This document shows positions 11,187 to 22,919 of a DNA stretch of 64,000 nt, piece after piece (positions within the stretch are counted from its first letter, which is position 1; each line of letters opens with the position of its first letter). The DNA comes from Henricia sp. BOLD:AAB3569 (lineage: Eukaryota; Echinodermata; Asteroidea; Spinulosida; Echinasteridae): positions 1,364,001 to 1,428,000 of the forward strand of contig JBBELK010000387.1 of assembly GCA_037783545.1 (NCBI GenBank), given 5' to 3'. The position numbers were made by a program, and so were the translations under genes. The notes under the pieces were generated by a model, which had not been told where the DNA came from, searched no databases, and was given only the letters and a program-made list of their open reading frames with translations.

Positions 11187-11324
11187 TAAAGGCACAGGCT
11201 CGTCAGCAATGCGCGCGCGCCAAATCCGTGCCACGAAATACGCAGCTCCATGCCTTTGCTATGGAGCTGCGTATTCGTGGCACGAATTTGGCGCGCGCGC
11301 ATTGCTGACGAGCCTGTGCCTTTA
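11187..11324. mobile_element. 138-bp hairpin MITE, family A copy 1
   Basis: Nearly perfect palindrome with ends TAAAGGCACAGGC and GCCTGTGCCTTTA, including the strongly CpG-rich word GCGCGCGC in both arms. The loop is about 13 bases. A second copy with an inverted loop is at 51058-51196. Confidence 0.93.
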
Positions 11325-12180
11325 TTAAGGCTGGAATGCCTTCTTGAGGAAATTTTTGCAGCAATTTGTTTTTCTTCCATTTTTACCCATTTCATACTTG
11401 TGTTTAGAAGATTATTGCATTGACAACTAGCCTACACGTAGGCCTATACGTGATATATACTTTAAATATTCAGCGTACACCATACGACAGAATAATATTC
11501 CACAAACATACACAATAAATGGATTTTTAAAACGTTTTAAAGTTTTGCTCGGCAATCTTCTTTTTTTCACTACAAAAATAAATTCAAACTGAATTGGTAA
11601 TAATATACAAATATTTACTGCAATGAGGGGCATGGTTCAGTATATAGGCCCAAGGTGATCTCGAAGCCATGACTATGCCCCGAGGCGGAAGCCGAGGGGC
11701 ATAGTCATGGCTTCGAGATCACCGAGGGCCTATAATCTTATCTTAGATATCTATTGAATTATCGAAAATATTAAGGCGAAACGATGTTACATGCACGCAC
11801 ACCTTTTCTATGATATAACTTGCGTACAGCTTTTATTTGGTACCAAGAACGTAAAAATCCGTCAAGGATTAATGCCAGTCGATTAAAAACAAGAAATGAT
11901 TAAATGGCTGGCAGGTCATTTAATCGACAGGGTTATGACGTAAATGTACATGTGCGCGTACATGTGTACATTGTACACATACTATGTACATATGAGCGTA
12001 CGCGCACATGTACAACATGTGAAGCACGTTTCAAGAAAAAGGCTTGTATCTCCAATTCCCGACGTCGGAAATTTAAGTTTTTGATATTTTTCGTTACAGA
12101 GACACGTAAGCTTTCTAAATTCGTTCGCTTGTGTAAATAAATTTTTTTAATCCTTTCACCGAAACACGGGCAATCAACTT
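11325..12180. other. Gene-free; foldback at 11643-11734
   Basis: A near-perfect hairpin at 11643-11734 (GGTGATCTCGAAGCCATGAC and its inverse around a short loop) ends in TATAGGCC-type words. At 11943-12012 there is a cluster of alternating TACATGTGC, GTACATGT and GTACACAT words on both strands, a locally self-complementary purine/pyrimidine tract. No coding exon is recognised. Confidence 0.6.
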
Positions 12181-12381
12181 TAAGCCCGCCGCACACCTTT
12201 GCGATTTACCGGATAATCGGATCACCGGACCACTTACCGGAAAGATGTGCGCTGAAACAAATCGGGCCGGTCTGACCGCGTACGCTATAGACCGGAGCAA
12301 ATCAAACTTGTTTGATTTTTCCGGACCCGACGGTCCGGTGTCCGATGGGCCGGTAAATCGCAAAGGTGTGCGGCGGGCTTA
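12181..12381. mobile_element. 201-bp TIR MITE (TAAGCCCGCCGCACACC ends)
   Basis: Terminal inverted repeats of about 32 bases (TAAGCCCGCCGCACACC and GGTGTGCGGCGGGCTTA) with further inner inverted CCGG-rich words. An element of similar layout but different sequence lies at 44472-44620. TTA/TAA at both ends would fit a PIF/Harbinger-like target, but I cannot prove it. Confidence 0.85.
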
Positions 12382-12799
12382 AAATACGAACTCGTTTTTG
12401 CCGGTCACTCATTTTGTTCGGAAGGGGCTCTTGCCCTTGTTTTTGCCTTGGTATAATGCATTTTCTATCGGTACGATGCCCTCATTTTAACGCCACACTT
12501 CACAGGCCATTCGTCCATGAAGGTCAATTTGATAGCAATCAAATTTTCACGGAATAATACACTCACGTTTCCATTAGCTTATAAAATAGGCCAAATGTCT
12601 AAAAATACCAAACCACACCTTCGAAATTGACTATTCGAAACAACAAAAATCAACAAGGTTTTTCTGATATGCAGTACAGTGAACAATTCAGCAATAATAC
12701 AATCTTGCAGAATTTTCATGAACATATAAATTTTATAACATTTAGCAATCTTTTTTTGGACAAACATTTATCGAAACTTCAATTAATTTTGCAAAAAAA
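12382..12799. other. No gene seen
   Basis: AT-rich sequence between a MITE and the Helitron-like block. The minus-strand open frame at 12767-12579 has no recognisable content. Confidence 0.4.
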
Positions 12800-12910
12800 C
12801 TAGAGGTATGACGTTTGTTGTTACAAACGCCAGGTGATCGGGGTAAATGAACATTTTGTGATGAATTTCAGACGTTGTTATCACCTGTGGAATGGCAAAA
12901 ATGGAAGTTC

Positions 12911-13032
12911 AGCAGCCGATTTCACGAAACTTTACTCAATTGCGCAAGTCCACTTACGCCATTACTTGCGCAATAACTTATGGCGTAGGTGGACTTGCGC
13001 AATTGCGTAAAGTTTCGTGAAATCGGCTGCTG
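12911..13032. repeat. 122-bp internal hairpin (copies in L1, L2 and R3)
   Basis: Arms AGCAGCCGATTTCACGAAAC and its inverse, about 50 bases each. The same hairpin lies at the equivalent position in L2 (about 16202-16323) and R3 (about 30269-30392). It must therefore have been present in the ancestor of these units, and is not three separate insertions. Confidence 0.9.
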
Positions 13033-13607
13033 TATACACTAATCCGGTAACTAATATCTCCTCCCTGCATATCCGCCATAGCTGGGGGGTTGATAGCTTG
13101 CACCGTTTTGAGATATGAATTGTTGAAATAATAATCTTTGAAATCTTGTAATGTGACACCTGTGACGACATCATGACGTCACAATTTTGTGCACAAATTG
13201 TTGAACAATATGTTGAACATCAAGTTCTTAAATGTGGCGAAGGAATCATACCAATATCTGTTGTAGTTTTCAAGATACAGCATTTTAAAACATCTCAGCT
13301 CCAAATTTGCGTAATTTGACACCACATTACGTAACCACCGTCCATGTCATGACGTCACCAATGGTATAGTCAAAAGGTCCACATGTGTGGAAACATTTCG
13401 TTCCGTAGAAATATGGTCAAATTCACTACCACTTTGAATCTATTTGCATTAAAAATGCTAAAAATTTGCACATTTTCGAAGAACTTCCGGTTTGGACCGG
13501 AAGTAGGCGTCACACAGGGGTCATGACATCGTATGATTTGTTCAGTTCATTTAGACTTATCATGTTGTGAAAGAATTGTTCAAGTATCTATAATTATAAT
13601 TTAGGCA

Positions 13608-15183
13608 GTTTCAACCCTTTTATTTTAAAGCCCACATCGATTTAAAATCAGTGTCAATTGAAAGAGTGGTTATTGACTAGAAGAAATCTGTTTATTTTTT
13701 TCAAATCGGGTTTTGCATTGCGAAGCTACAGTCGGTTTGGATAATTGAAAGTATTTACTTTAATTAAATGATGCAAGACATTGTAATAATCAAACCTGCT
13801 TAACTACAGATAATTAGTTTATATTGAAATCCCATAACTTGCATAATTTATGCAAAAATGTTGATTGTTAAGGGAACCTTATTTTTCCCCAATTAATGTT
13901 GAAAAATAGATTGATAAGAGATACTGATATAATCAAATCTGTCTATTGTCAAGATTGGGACTTGCATCAATAATTTAATTGACATAATCAATCACTGTAT
14001 GTGTTAATTACCAAGCCAATACTATTTTGGAGAGGTGTGGATTGAGGGCAGCAAAAAAGAATGACAGGAAGCGCATCCACACACAAACTGTACAACTTTC
14101 CAAATTGCTTACAAAGTTACATTAAATACAAAACAGAGAAGAGAATGACGTATTATTCTTCAGAGATAAATAATTTATGTTTTGATCAAAACAAACGGAT
14201 GTGGAGCCTAGAGGTTATATTTAAATCTTTACAAATAATAGTAATTACAGATGTTACTACGGGCAGGAGGCTCAACTATGGATGACGATTCTGCATCATC
14301 AAGGGACTCGTACTACCCTTTTTCATCTTCAGGCTCACTGGTGGTATGTCACAGGACGAGGACCACAGAAAAGCTGCAAAAATAATTGACAAAGAATAAT
14401 ATTACTCAACAAATTATTTGCCTTCATTTGTTAAGTAACAACTAAATATCTTTAATTGGTGTATCTGATATCACGTATTGTCTTTGAATGTTAATAAATT
14501 CAATATCAGTTACAAAATTGGCACACAATTTTGCACAGATTGACGTAAAACGCAGGTTTTCTAACGTTGCATCATTGCTTGTTTCACGGGAATTACGAGA
14601 TCATCGCGTATGCAGTGGGCACACCACCGCCGTACGTCCCGGCCCTACACACGGCGTGGAACTCGGTCGTACGTCGGTGTGGACATTGCACGCGAGCGAA
14701 GTCTCGGATTCCTGCTCAACATGCCCTCCTAAAAGTACATTTTTGCGACAAATGGTAGGCCTTACGGACTTTTTGTCAGTATGGTAGGATTGTTTAATGT
14801 CTACTTTTGTATACATACCTTGTCGCTTGGTGATTCACGTTGATTATGGATCGCTTTATGGACGAGAAAAAATGTTTTTGATCGCAAAAGTTGCAACCCG
14901 CGGTCGATTTTGTACGCGAATGGACCCCAGGCTAGCTGGAAGCATACTCTTTTCCGATGATGACGTTTCTAAGCCAACCGGCCAATCAGAACGCGCAAAT
15001 CTTTACCCGAAGTGTTCCGATCTTATTTAGCCCGATTCGTTTTAGCGTTGAAGTGTGTACCACTGACACGAACTCGCCGGAAGTTGTGTGTGCCCATAGG
15101 AATATGCAGTAACCACGGGCGCTGTGTGTGGAGTATATGGGGCTCTCTGTTTACGATAACAGAAGTAGTCCGTCTGTGGAACA
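13608..15183. other. 1.58 kb insert in L1 missing from sister unit L2
   Basis: L2 reads straight through at 16876-16885 (GTATCTATTACGG), whereas L1 has this insert with TA on each side. The insert has no terminal inverted repeats. Its right half (about 14550-15180) is GC- and CpG-richer than the surroundings and holds CCAATCAG and GCCGGAAG-like words, a promoter-like composition. A minus-strand stretch near 14370-14280 follows a TTTTTGCAG acceptor-like site and stays open for about 30 codons to a stop. Gene-fragment capture is possible, but I do not recognise the source. Confidence 0.4.
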
Positions 15184-16091
15184 GTATTACGGTTCTTGAG
15201 ATATGAATTTTGAAAATAATAACCTTTGAATTTTTGTAATTTGACACCTGATGACGTCATGATACTATACATGCTGGTGAAAGTCTGCCGTAGGGCCTAT
15301 GTCTGTATCTAATTTACTAACGATTCAGCTTGGTTTGATGGGCATTGTTACTGGTAAGTGTAAAAACTGAGATTTCCGTTTTCGTTGAACTTTGACCTCC
15401 AATTGACCCCAGAAGGAAGGGTCAGATGAAAATGCCCACACAAAGAAAGTTGTAGCACAGAATGTCATCTATAAACCTGCCAAATACGAAGATCCTGGGT
15501 CACGTGGTTTTCGAGACGGAAGCATTTTAAAATATGCATATTTTGGTTTTTTGGGAGGTGTAATTTGATACTTGATGACGTCACGATGACGTCACGCTTG
15601 ATGCCATCATAATATTAAACACGCTGGTGAAAGTCTGCTATAGGACCTATGCCTGTACTAAGTTTCTTAAAGATTCAGCATGGTTTGATGGGCATTGTTG
15701 CTCAATAAGTGCAAAAATTGAGATTTTCGTTTTCGTTGAACTTTGACCTCAGATTGACCCCAGAAGGAAGGGTCAGATGAAAATGCCCACACGAAGAAAA
15801 TTGTAGGCCATGATCTGATATATAAGCCTGTCAAATACGAAGATCATGGGTCACGTGGTTTTCCAGACGGAAGCATTTTAAAACATGCATATTTTGGTCA
15901 TTTTTGGTTTGTAATTTGATACCTAATGACGTCACAATGACGTCACACTTGTATGCACATCTTCACATTGGGGTTGATGTTCCTACCAAGTTTTAAGTTG
16001 ATAGCTTGAACCGTTTTGAAGAAAAGCTCTGGAAACGTTTGAGTGGAAGAAGAAAAAGAAAAAGAAAAAAAAAAAATAAAACAAAAAAAAA

Positions 16092-17800
16092 CTAGAGGTA
16101 TGACGTTTGTTGTTACAAACGCCAGGTGATCGGGTTAAATGAACATTTTGTGATGAATTTCAGACGTTGTTATCACCTGTGGAATGGCAAAAATGGAAGT
16201 TCAGCAGCCGATTTCACGAAACTTTACGCAATTGCGCAAGTCCACTTACGCCATTACTTGCGCAATAACTTATGGCGTAAGTGGACTTGCGCAATTGCGT
16301 AAAGTTTCGTGAAATCGGCTGCTGTATACACTAATCCGGTAACTAATATCTCCTCCCTGCATAGCCGCCATAGCTGGGGGTTGATAGCTTGCACCGTTTT
16401 GAGATATGAATTGTTGAAATAATAACCTTTGAAATCTTGTAATGTGACACCTGTGACGACATCATGACGTCACAATTTTGTGCACAAATTGTTGAACAAT
16501 ATGTTGAACATCAAGTTCTTAAATGTGGCGAAGGAATCATACCAATATCTGTTGTAGTTTTCAAGATACAGCATTTTAAAACATCTCAGCTCCAAATTTG
16601 CGTGATTTGACACCACATTACGTAACCACCGTCCATGTAATGACGTCACCAATGGTATAGTCAAAAGGTCCACATGTGTGGAAACATTTCGTTCCGTAGA
16701 AATATGGTCAAATTCACTACCACTTTGAATCTATTTGCATTCAAAATGCTAAAAAATTGCACATTTTCGAACAACTTCCGGTTTGGACCGGAAGTAGGCG
16801 TCACACAGGGGTCATGACATCGTATGATTTGTTCAGTTCATTTAGACTTATCATGTTGTGAAAGAATTGTTCAAGTATCTATTACGGTTCTTGAGATATG
16901 AATTTTGAAAATAATAACCTTTGAATTTTTGTAATTTGACACCTGATGACGTCATTATTACGTCACACTTGATGCCATCATGATACTATACATGCTGGTG
17001 AAAGTCTGCCGTAGGGCCTATGTCTGTATCTAATTTACTAACGATTCAGCTTGGTTTGATGGGCATTGTTACTGGTAAGTGTAAAAACTGAGATTTCCGT
17101 TTTCGTTGAACTTTGACCTCCAATTGACCCCAGAAGGAAGGGTCAGATGAAAATGCCCACACAAAGAAAGTTGTAGCACAGAATGTCATCTATAAACCTG
17201 CCAAATACGAAGATCCTGGGTCACGTGGTTTTTGAGACGGAAGCATTTTAAAATATGCATATTTTGGTTTTTTGGGAGGTGTAATTTGATACTTGATGAC
17301 GTCACGATGACGTCACGCTTGATGCCATCATAATATTAAACACGCTGGTGAAAGTCTGCTATAGGACCTATGCCTGTACTTAGTTTCTTAAAGATTCAGC
17401 TTGGTTTGATGGGCATTGTTGCTCAATAAGTGCAAAAATTGAGATTTTCGTTTTCGTTGAACTTTGACCTCAGATTGACCCCAGAAGGAAGGGTCAGATG
17501 AATATGCCTACACGAAGAAAATTGTAGGCCATGATCTGATATATAAGCCTGTCAAATACGAAGATCATGGGTCACGTGGTTTTCCAGACGGAAGCATTTT
17601 AAAACATGCATATTTTGGTCATTTTTGGTTTGTAATTTGATACCTAATGACGTCACAATGACGTCACACTTGTATGCACATCTTCACATTGGGGTTGATG
17701 TTCCTACCAAGTTTTAAGTTGATAGCTTGAACCGTTTTGAAGAAAAGCTCTGGAAACGTTTGAGTGGAAGAAAAAAAAGAAAAAGAAAAAAAAAAAAAAA
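16092..17800 (-). mobile_element. Helitron-like unit L2
   Basis: 3' end CTAG at 16095-16092 with the same subterminal hairpin as L1; the 5' end is a long T/C tract (minus strand) near 17762-17806. It lies head to tail with L1. It has two internal sub-repeats of about 350 bases, each opening with paired TGACGTCA sites, and the internal hairpin at about 16202-16323. It is the shorter form without the L1 insert. No protein-coding capacity. Confidence 0.7.
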
Positions 17801-17820
17801 AAAAAATCGTACGAGAGTAA

Positions 17821-17852
17821 TAGGTGATCGGGCTGTTGGCCCGATCACCTAA
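17821..17852. repeat. TAGGTGATCGGGC palindrome (junction hairpin 1)
   Basis: TAGGTGATCGGGC, a 5-6 base spacer, then its inverse. It is flanked on both sides by TCGTACGAGAGTAA. Related hairpins lie at about 22800-22831, 22930-22961, 22985-23014 and 23042-23071. Confidence 0.85.
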
Positions 17853-19249
17853 TAAAGAAATCGTACGAGAGTAATAGTGAGGTAGATTAAGGACAAAAAA
17901 CACGAAGATCGTGACACGGTGGACAAAAGCACCAATTTTTTTTTAAAGACTCCTATGGGTATGTAGATTAATAAAATCCCATGCTCCAAAAAAATTGCAA
18001 TGACCTTGACCTAATTATGACGTAATATATTCAAAATGGCCGCCATTTCCTTAAAACGGCATGTTTTTAGTTATATAATGCCGAGGCAAGTGATTTTAGT
18101 AGCGAATTATATGTATCAAAGGCCAAGGAATCGCATGGCAACGTTTGTGTTGCGCTGAAACAAACAGTTTCATCATTTTTGTATTAAATTTGTCTATATT
18201 AGCATATGATGGTATAAAATACATCATCATCACTGTGGGAAAATCAGTGGTTTGTATTAAAATATTTTAACATGTTTCAATTTCAGCTCATGCTTGTGAT
18301 GGCTAGCAGACCAATGTTAGTAACATTTGAAATTATAACTCTGTTTTGGATTGAAATGGTTTTGTTTCAGTTTCAGACAATGCAATTGCCATATATATTC
18401 TTGGAAGACTGTATCTAGGCCTACTACGTACCTCTCGATACGTGAGACGATCTCCGTGATAGATGAAGGATTTCAACCGTTCGGAAAAGTGCCTGATGAT
18501 GGGTGCTGACGACCGGTTAAAGATCCAGCCATTGCCAGTCCCGGCACGAGGGGATAGCAGTATGGTAGTGGGGTACAAGAATAACACAAGGACAAAGTGG
18601 AGATGTGTTTCACGTCATAAATTTAAATTAAATTGGGAGAGAACCTTAAAAAAAATTGATAAATTTGAAGTAAACAATTTTAAGAAAAAGAGGTGCAAAA
18701 AAACATCACAAAAATTTGAAAATTGTCAACATTCGAAATGTCTAACAGCAGGTTAGACTCGGAAGGTGAAACTTGAAAAAAGCATCGGATGAGAGAGGTG
18801 TGTTATAAAAAAACAAAAGTGGAGTTAAAAAACGCCTTAACAAAGCTTGTTTACACCTACAAAGTAGGTATAATAAGGAATATTCTAAGAAAATTTACAA
18901 AACGGTTTTTTAAAAAATGTGAAAAAGCTTGGTGGAAATGGCGCCAAAAGAAAACAATTACAAAAAAGAAATTAAAAAAGAAATTTACAATGAAGGGTGG
19001 AGGGTTGAAAAATGTGCTATTTGAATAAAAACAACGTCAGAAACTTAGAGTGACTTAGGGTTTCAAAGGAAATTATGGACATATTTTCAAAATAACTAAA
19101 AGCGATCTAAAAGACGTCCAAAATGGAGTAGTACTTGCACCCAATAGCAAGTCAATGCATCGTATTATACGCAGGGCGCTCGTGAGTAAGCTCGTAAGTA
19201 GTGACCATGTGGACGCACCTACTTACAAGTTAACAACGACGATTTACCA

Positions 19250-19560
19250 ACGAGAAGCTTGAAACCGAAAAGGGGGGGGGGGGGGGGGGGCGTGAGAGAG
19301 AGAGAGAGAAAGAGTAGTGGCAACGCCTTGTCTCACGTAGTGAGCAGCTACTCGTGGGATTCGAAGGAAAATGCGAACAAAAAAGTTTGGGAGGGATACA
19401 TTCTCGGTGTGAAACGAAAAACCTTGTGAAAAACGAAAAAAAGTTTATGAACAATTTGATGAGGTGTCGGTTATGTCACTTATAGATATTGAAATGTTTG
19501 AGAAGAGTAGTGGCAACGCCATGTCTCACGATGAGGTGAGCAGCTACTCGTTGGTTTACG
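19250..19560. repeat. G19 run, GA microsatellite and a 50-bp direct repeat
   Basis: A run of 19 G at 19272-19290 leads into (GA)n. A block with AGAGTAGTGGCAACGCC and TGAGCAGCTACTCGT occurs twice (about 19309-19357 and 19503-19551), downstream of the Penelope-like ORF on its sense strand, so it may belong to that element's 3' region. Confidence 0.6.
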
Positions 19561-19625
19561 AATATTAAAAAGGTTGATATGGTATGTTAACGACGCGAGA
19601 TCAGCATTAAAGGGGAAAAAAATGT

Positions 19626-22032
19626 CTATGGTTTAAAGGCAGCAATTCGTTTTGTGAATGTTTCGACTAGAGCAGAAGAGTTGCTTGAGTTTAATCGCGT
19701 TGGTGGTGATAATTTGGGTTTGGAATTTCTTGTTCGGCAGTTTTTCGTATTTCTTGAAGATCCGTTTAGCAAAGGCGATGTTATGGTTGGCTTTATTGAA
19801 GGGGATTTTACAAAAAATGGTATCCTGGGTTGAATGGGCCTTCCGGGGAGGAGTTCGTTTGCGGGCAGAGAGATTTCGTGGGATGAAGGAAGCTGGATAT
19901 CCACATTGATGATGTGTCGGAATTCGTCTTTATCTCTGGAGTGTGATTCGTAGCGTTGGCGTTCTCCTTGGATGACGCTAGAGAAAATTTTCGGGTTGTG
20001 ATTTGATTTGAAGTTAACGTATGTGAATTTCTGGAAAGGTTTTTGGAAGATGCGGAAATGGATTTTGTTTGAAACAAGGGAGAAGTGGTTGATAGCAAGC
20101 GTAAGATCTAGGAAGTTAATCGTTTTAGAATTGACGGAGAAAGTGATTGGGATTGATGTGGGGTAAAGTCGTGACAGAGAACAGATGACGTCTTTGAAAT
20201 TAAAATCGTCAGAGTTGCGAACGATGATCAATCCGTCGTCGATGTAGCGAACGAACAGGAGGATGTTAGGATGGTTAAACTCGGAGAAAAACTTAAATTC
20301 CTTGAAACCTAAAACAAGGTTGGCAATTTGGGCCGAGTGGTAACTGCCCATCTGAACGCCTTTATTCTGTTGGAAGAGGAATTTACCGATGGAAAAGTTA
20401 CTAAAAAGATTAGTGAATTTGTGAAGGCTGAAGAGATAGGAGAAAAAATCCGAGGGTTCATCGCAAAGTTCTGTGATATTTTGAAGGGTTTCTTGGATGT
20501 CGTCTGTTGAAATATTCGTGTAAAGACTTTCGAAATCAAAGGAGATCAAGGAAATGTTGTCGTGGAAGGAAATTTCAAGTTCATTTAAACGACTGATCAA
20601 TTGGAGGGAGTTGGTGATGATGGGCCACGGGAAGTTAGCTTCAGAGAATTTATCTTTAAATTTGCTGATAAGGTTATTAAGGTGGAATCCAAGACATTTG
20701 GAAACAGGAGAAGTGACCCAACTATGGGCAGTAATGATAGGTCGGCCTTTCAGAGATCCTTCGTTATCGGCGGAAGGGGGTTCAACAAGTTTATGAACCT
20801 TAGGGAGGAGATCCATGGATGGAAGTTGGATTTTTGAAGATTTCAGAATCTTGGAAATTTCGGAGAAGTCGTTTTCGGCATGGTGGGAACTTTGTTCTGC
20901 AAAGATCTTATCCAAATGTTCACAGCCCTTTTCAATAAGTGAGGAAACAGATGTGGTGTTAATCTTACCAAGGCAGGTGTACGTTTCGCACTGCGTCTGC
21001 CGCTTATACTCCTGAATGTACCAGCTCACATTATTGAAACAAAGGCCCATGTTTTTGTCTGAAATTCTAATAATAATGTTTTTGTCATTGGCAAGTTCTT
21101 GGATTTTTGTTGATGCAACTGATATTTTTCTGGTATTTGATGTGTGCTTCTTGGTTATTGAACCCGTCAGTTGGTGTTGCATTAAGTTCTTCCAGAACAG
21201 ATTGTGTGTATTCGAATGTATTTCTGAAGACATTAGGATTACTGATTAGGGTAGCAAATTTGGGGGGAGTGAATTTTTGTTTTAATTTGAATATGTTGTT
21301 GGCAGGGGGAGGACGTCGAGGGAAATAGCGATCCCGAAGAACTAGTTGTCTCATAGAGAGCATAAATGACTTGTGGAGTGCTATCTTGTGGCAGTTCTCT
21401 TCTACAGAAGGATCAGTCAAGATGAATGATGGCCCGCAGTTGATAATCTCACTGAGTTTTGGATCAATGGTACACTTTGTGAAGTTATGGTAGCGGGCTT
21501 GGTGATCGTTAAGTTCTTGGCTTAAACAGTCTTCTCTAGCCTTCTGACGTTGTGATCTAATTTTATTATAAATGAACTTGGAGTGAATAGCGGATCTGCT
21601 GTCGATAAGACCTTTTGCAACGTGGTAGTCAACTAAAAGTTTATACATTTTACGTTCATAGTTTAGGGGAGCAGAGGCTTTGAGTTGGTAGATAGACCTT
21701 TCGTAGAGAGAGTCAACATCAATGGTGGTTCTTTCAATTTCTTTCTTAGTGGATGAAATAAGTGATCTAAGGTTGCAGATGTTATGGTGGGTATCAAGAT
21801 GCATTTCTTCTTTCGTAATAACGTTATCCTGACTGACGAGTGTTATGTTAAAGTTGCATTCTAACTTGAACAAGGTTGGAACGTATTTATCTAACAGGAA
21901 GTGGAGTTTGTTAACGAGGCCGATGTGTTTGGAAAACAGATTGGTCGACTTGTGTTGGAACCGTCTCCATGTCGCGAGGGACTGGCAAGTTTTGATTTTC
22001 TTGATAGTTTTTGCGGCGTTAGTGTGGGGCAT
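19626..22032 (-). mobile_element. Penelope-like element reverse transcriptase ORF, one frameshift
   Basis: Two overlapping minus-strand frames form one ORF: 22032-21085 (315 aa) and 21233-19626 (535 aa). The join is probably near 21105, beside a T-run, where one frame's INKNPRT and the other's STKIQELAND meet. In the 535-aa frame the RT blocks run in order: RISDKNMG (57-63), LLPKVHK (142-148), GRPIITAHS (163-171), SFDFESLYTNIS (231-242, first catalytic Asp 233), GVQMGS (292-297), RYIDDG (329-334, catalytic Asp pair 332-333), INFLDLTL (372-379) and FRIFQKPFQKF (393-403). LPK.HK, GRPI, DFxSLYTN and the FLD-then-KP order are typical of Penelope-like elements. The N-terminal 300 residues have no domain I know. 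I see no GIY-YIG endonuclease after the RT. Catalytic residues are intact, so the copy is young or slowly decaying. Confidence 0.85.
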
Positions 22033-22919
22033 CTGTTGGTGAAAACGGTGAAAAAGGGTGATAAGGAGAGGTAGGGGTGGTTGGTGGTTGGGTTAAGGGT
22101 TAAGGGACGCGGCGCGGGCTGGTTTAAAAAAAAAAAATGGTGTGAATGGTGAAAAAAACATTGCAAAAAAAGAAGAAAAGAAAATGTTAAAAGGAAAAAG
22201 ATGCCGGCGTGTGGAAGCTCTTAACAGTCTAATTTCAGTTATTTCAGAAATTTGTATATCCGGTCAGAATCATTGTTTCATTGTGTTAATGTGTTATTGT
22301 TTTGGTTGATAGTTATTGTTTATTATATCATAATGACATCATGGTATCTTGTAGATCAGTGCCACGGTAATTATACTGTTACCATTTTGAACACAAAAAG
22401 ATTAGCATTTTGGTAAAAAAAAACGGCAATAAAATCTGTTTTTTTCAAATGTTGTGTTATTTGTGTAGTATTGACGATGATAACGTCATATTTACATCAA
22501 TATACATGTAGTCACCATAAAGGATATTAATTTTTTACAAACTAATACCACCCTCATTGAATTCCTTGACCTCAGAAACATAATTTTGGCATGTAGAAAT
22601 CCCACCATGGCATTTGCGTTTGCTTTATTACATAACAAGAGGTTATGACGTCATAATGACGTAATTCAAGGTGATCCAATTCTCAGATTTTTTGGAGCAT
22701 GACTTTTTTGAAATCTATGGGTCAAACTGATACTTTGGTGAAAAAATGGTGCTTTTGTCCACCGTGTAACGATTTTTTCCTTAATCCACCTCACTATAAT
22801 AGGTGATCGGGCTGTTGGCCCGATCACCTAATAATCTTACATTAAAATAACATCTATCATATCACTATACGTAAATGTCGGCATAGTCGCCAAGTCCGTG
22901 ACATCACCATATTGATGAA

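Larger units (their letters stand above)
12800..16080 (-). mobile_element. Helitron-like unit L1
   Basis: On the minus strand this unit ends at 12803-12800 with CTAG followed by T residues, preceded by TCATACCT and a terminal hairpin (CGTTTGT/ACAAACG). That is the arrangement of a Helitron 3' end. Its 5' start is the pyrimidine-rich tract near 16020-16080. It shares sequence with unit L2 over both its 3' part (12800-13607) and 5' part (15184-16060), but has 1.58 kb of extra DNA between. It carries a hairpin at 12911-13032 and seven TGACGTCA octamers. No Rep/helicase ORF is present, so it is non-autonomous. Confidence 0.68.
17873..22796. mobile_element. 4.9 kb inverted-repeat element enclosing a Penelope-like ORF
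   Basis: The left arm starts GTGAGGTAGATTAAGGA with ACACGGTGGACAAAAGCACC; the right arm ends with its inverse (GGTGCTTTTGTCCACCGTGT, CCTTAATCCACCTCAC). Similarity continues for well over 100 bases, with further matches such as CATGCTCCAAAAAA. TA lies at both outer boundaries. The Penelope-like ORF lies wholly inside. Either a TA-targeting foldback element was hit by a Penelope-like element, or these arms are the inverted pseudo-LTRs that some Penelope elements have; the data do not decide between them. Confidence 0.7.

Noticed and set aside
18490..18530. Hammerhead ribozyme, as in Penelope-like pseudo-LTRs
   Set aside because: CTGATGA is present, but the expected GAAA core is replaced (GTTAAA) and it lies on the strand opposite the RT ORF; the match is too weak.
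18463..19028. Plus-strand Lys-rich frames of 97 and 79 codons
   Set aside because: AAA-rich composition gives open Lys frames; they lie in the non-coding flank of the Penelope-like ORF.
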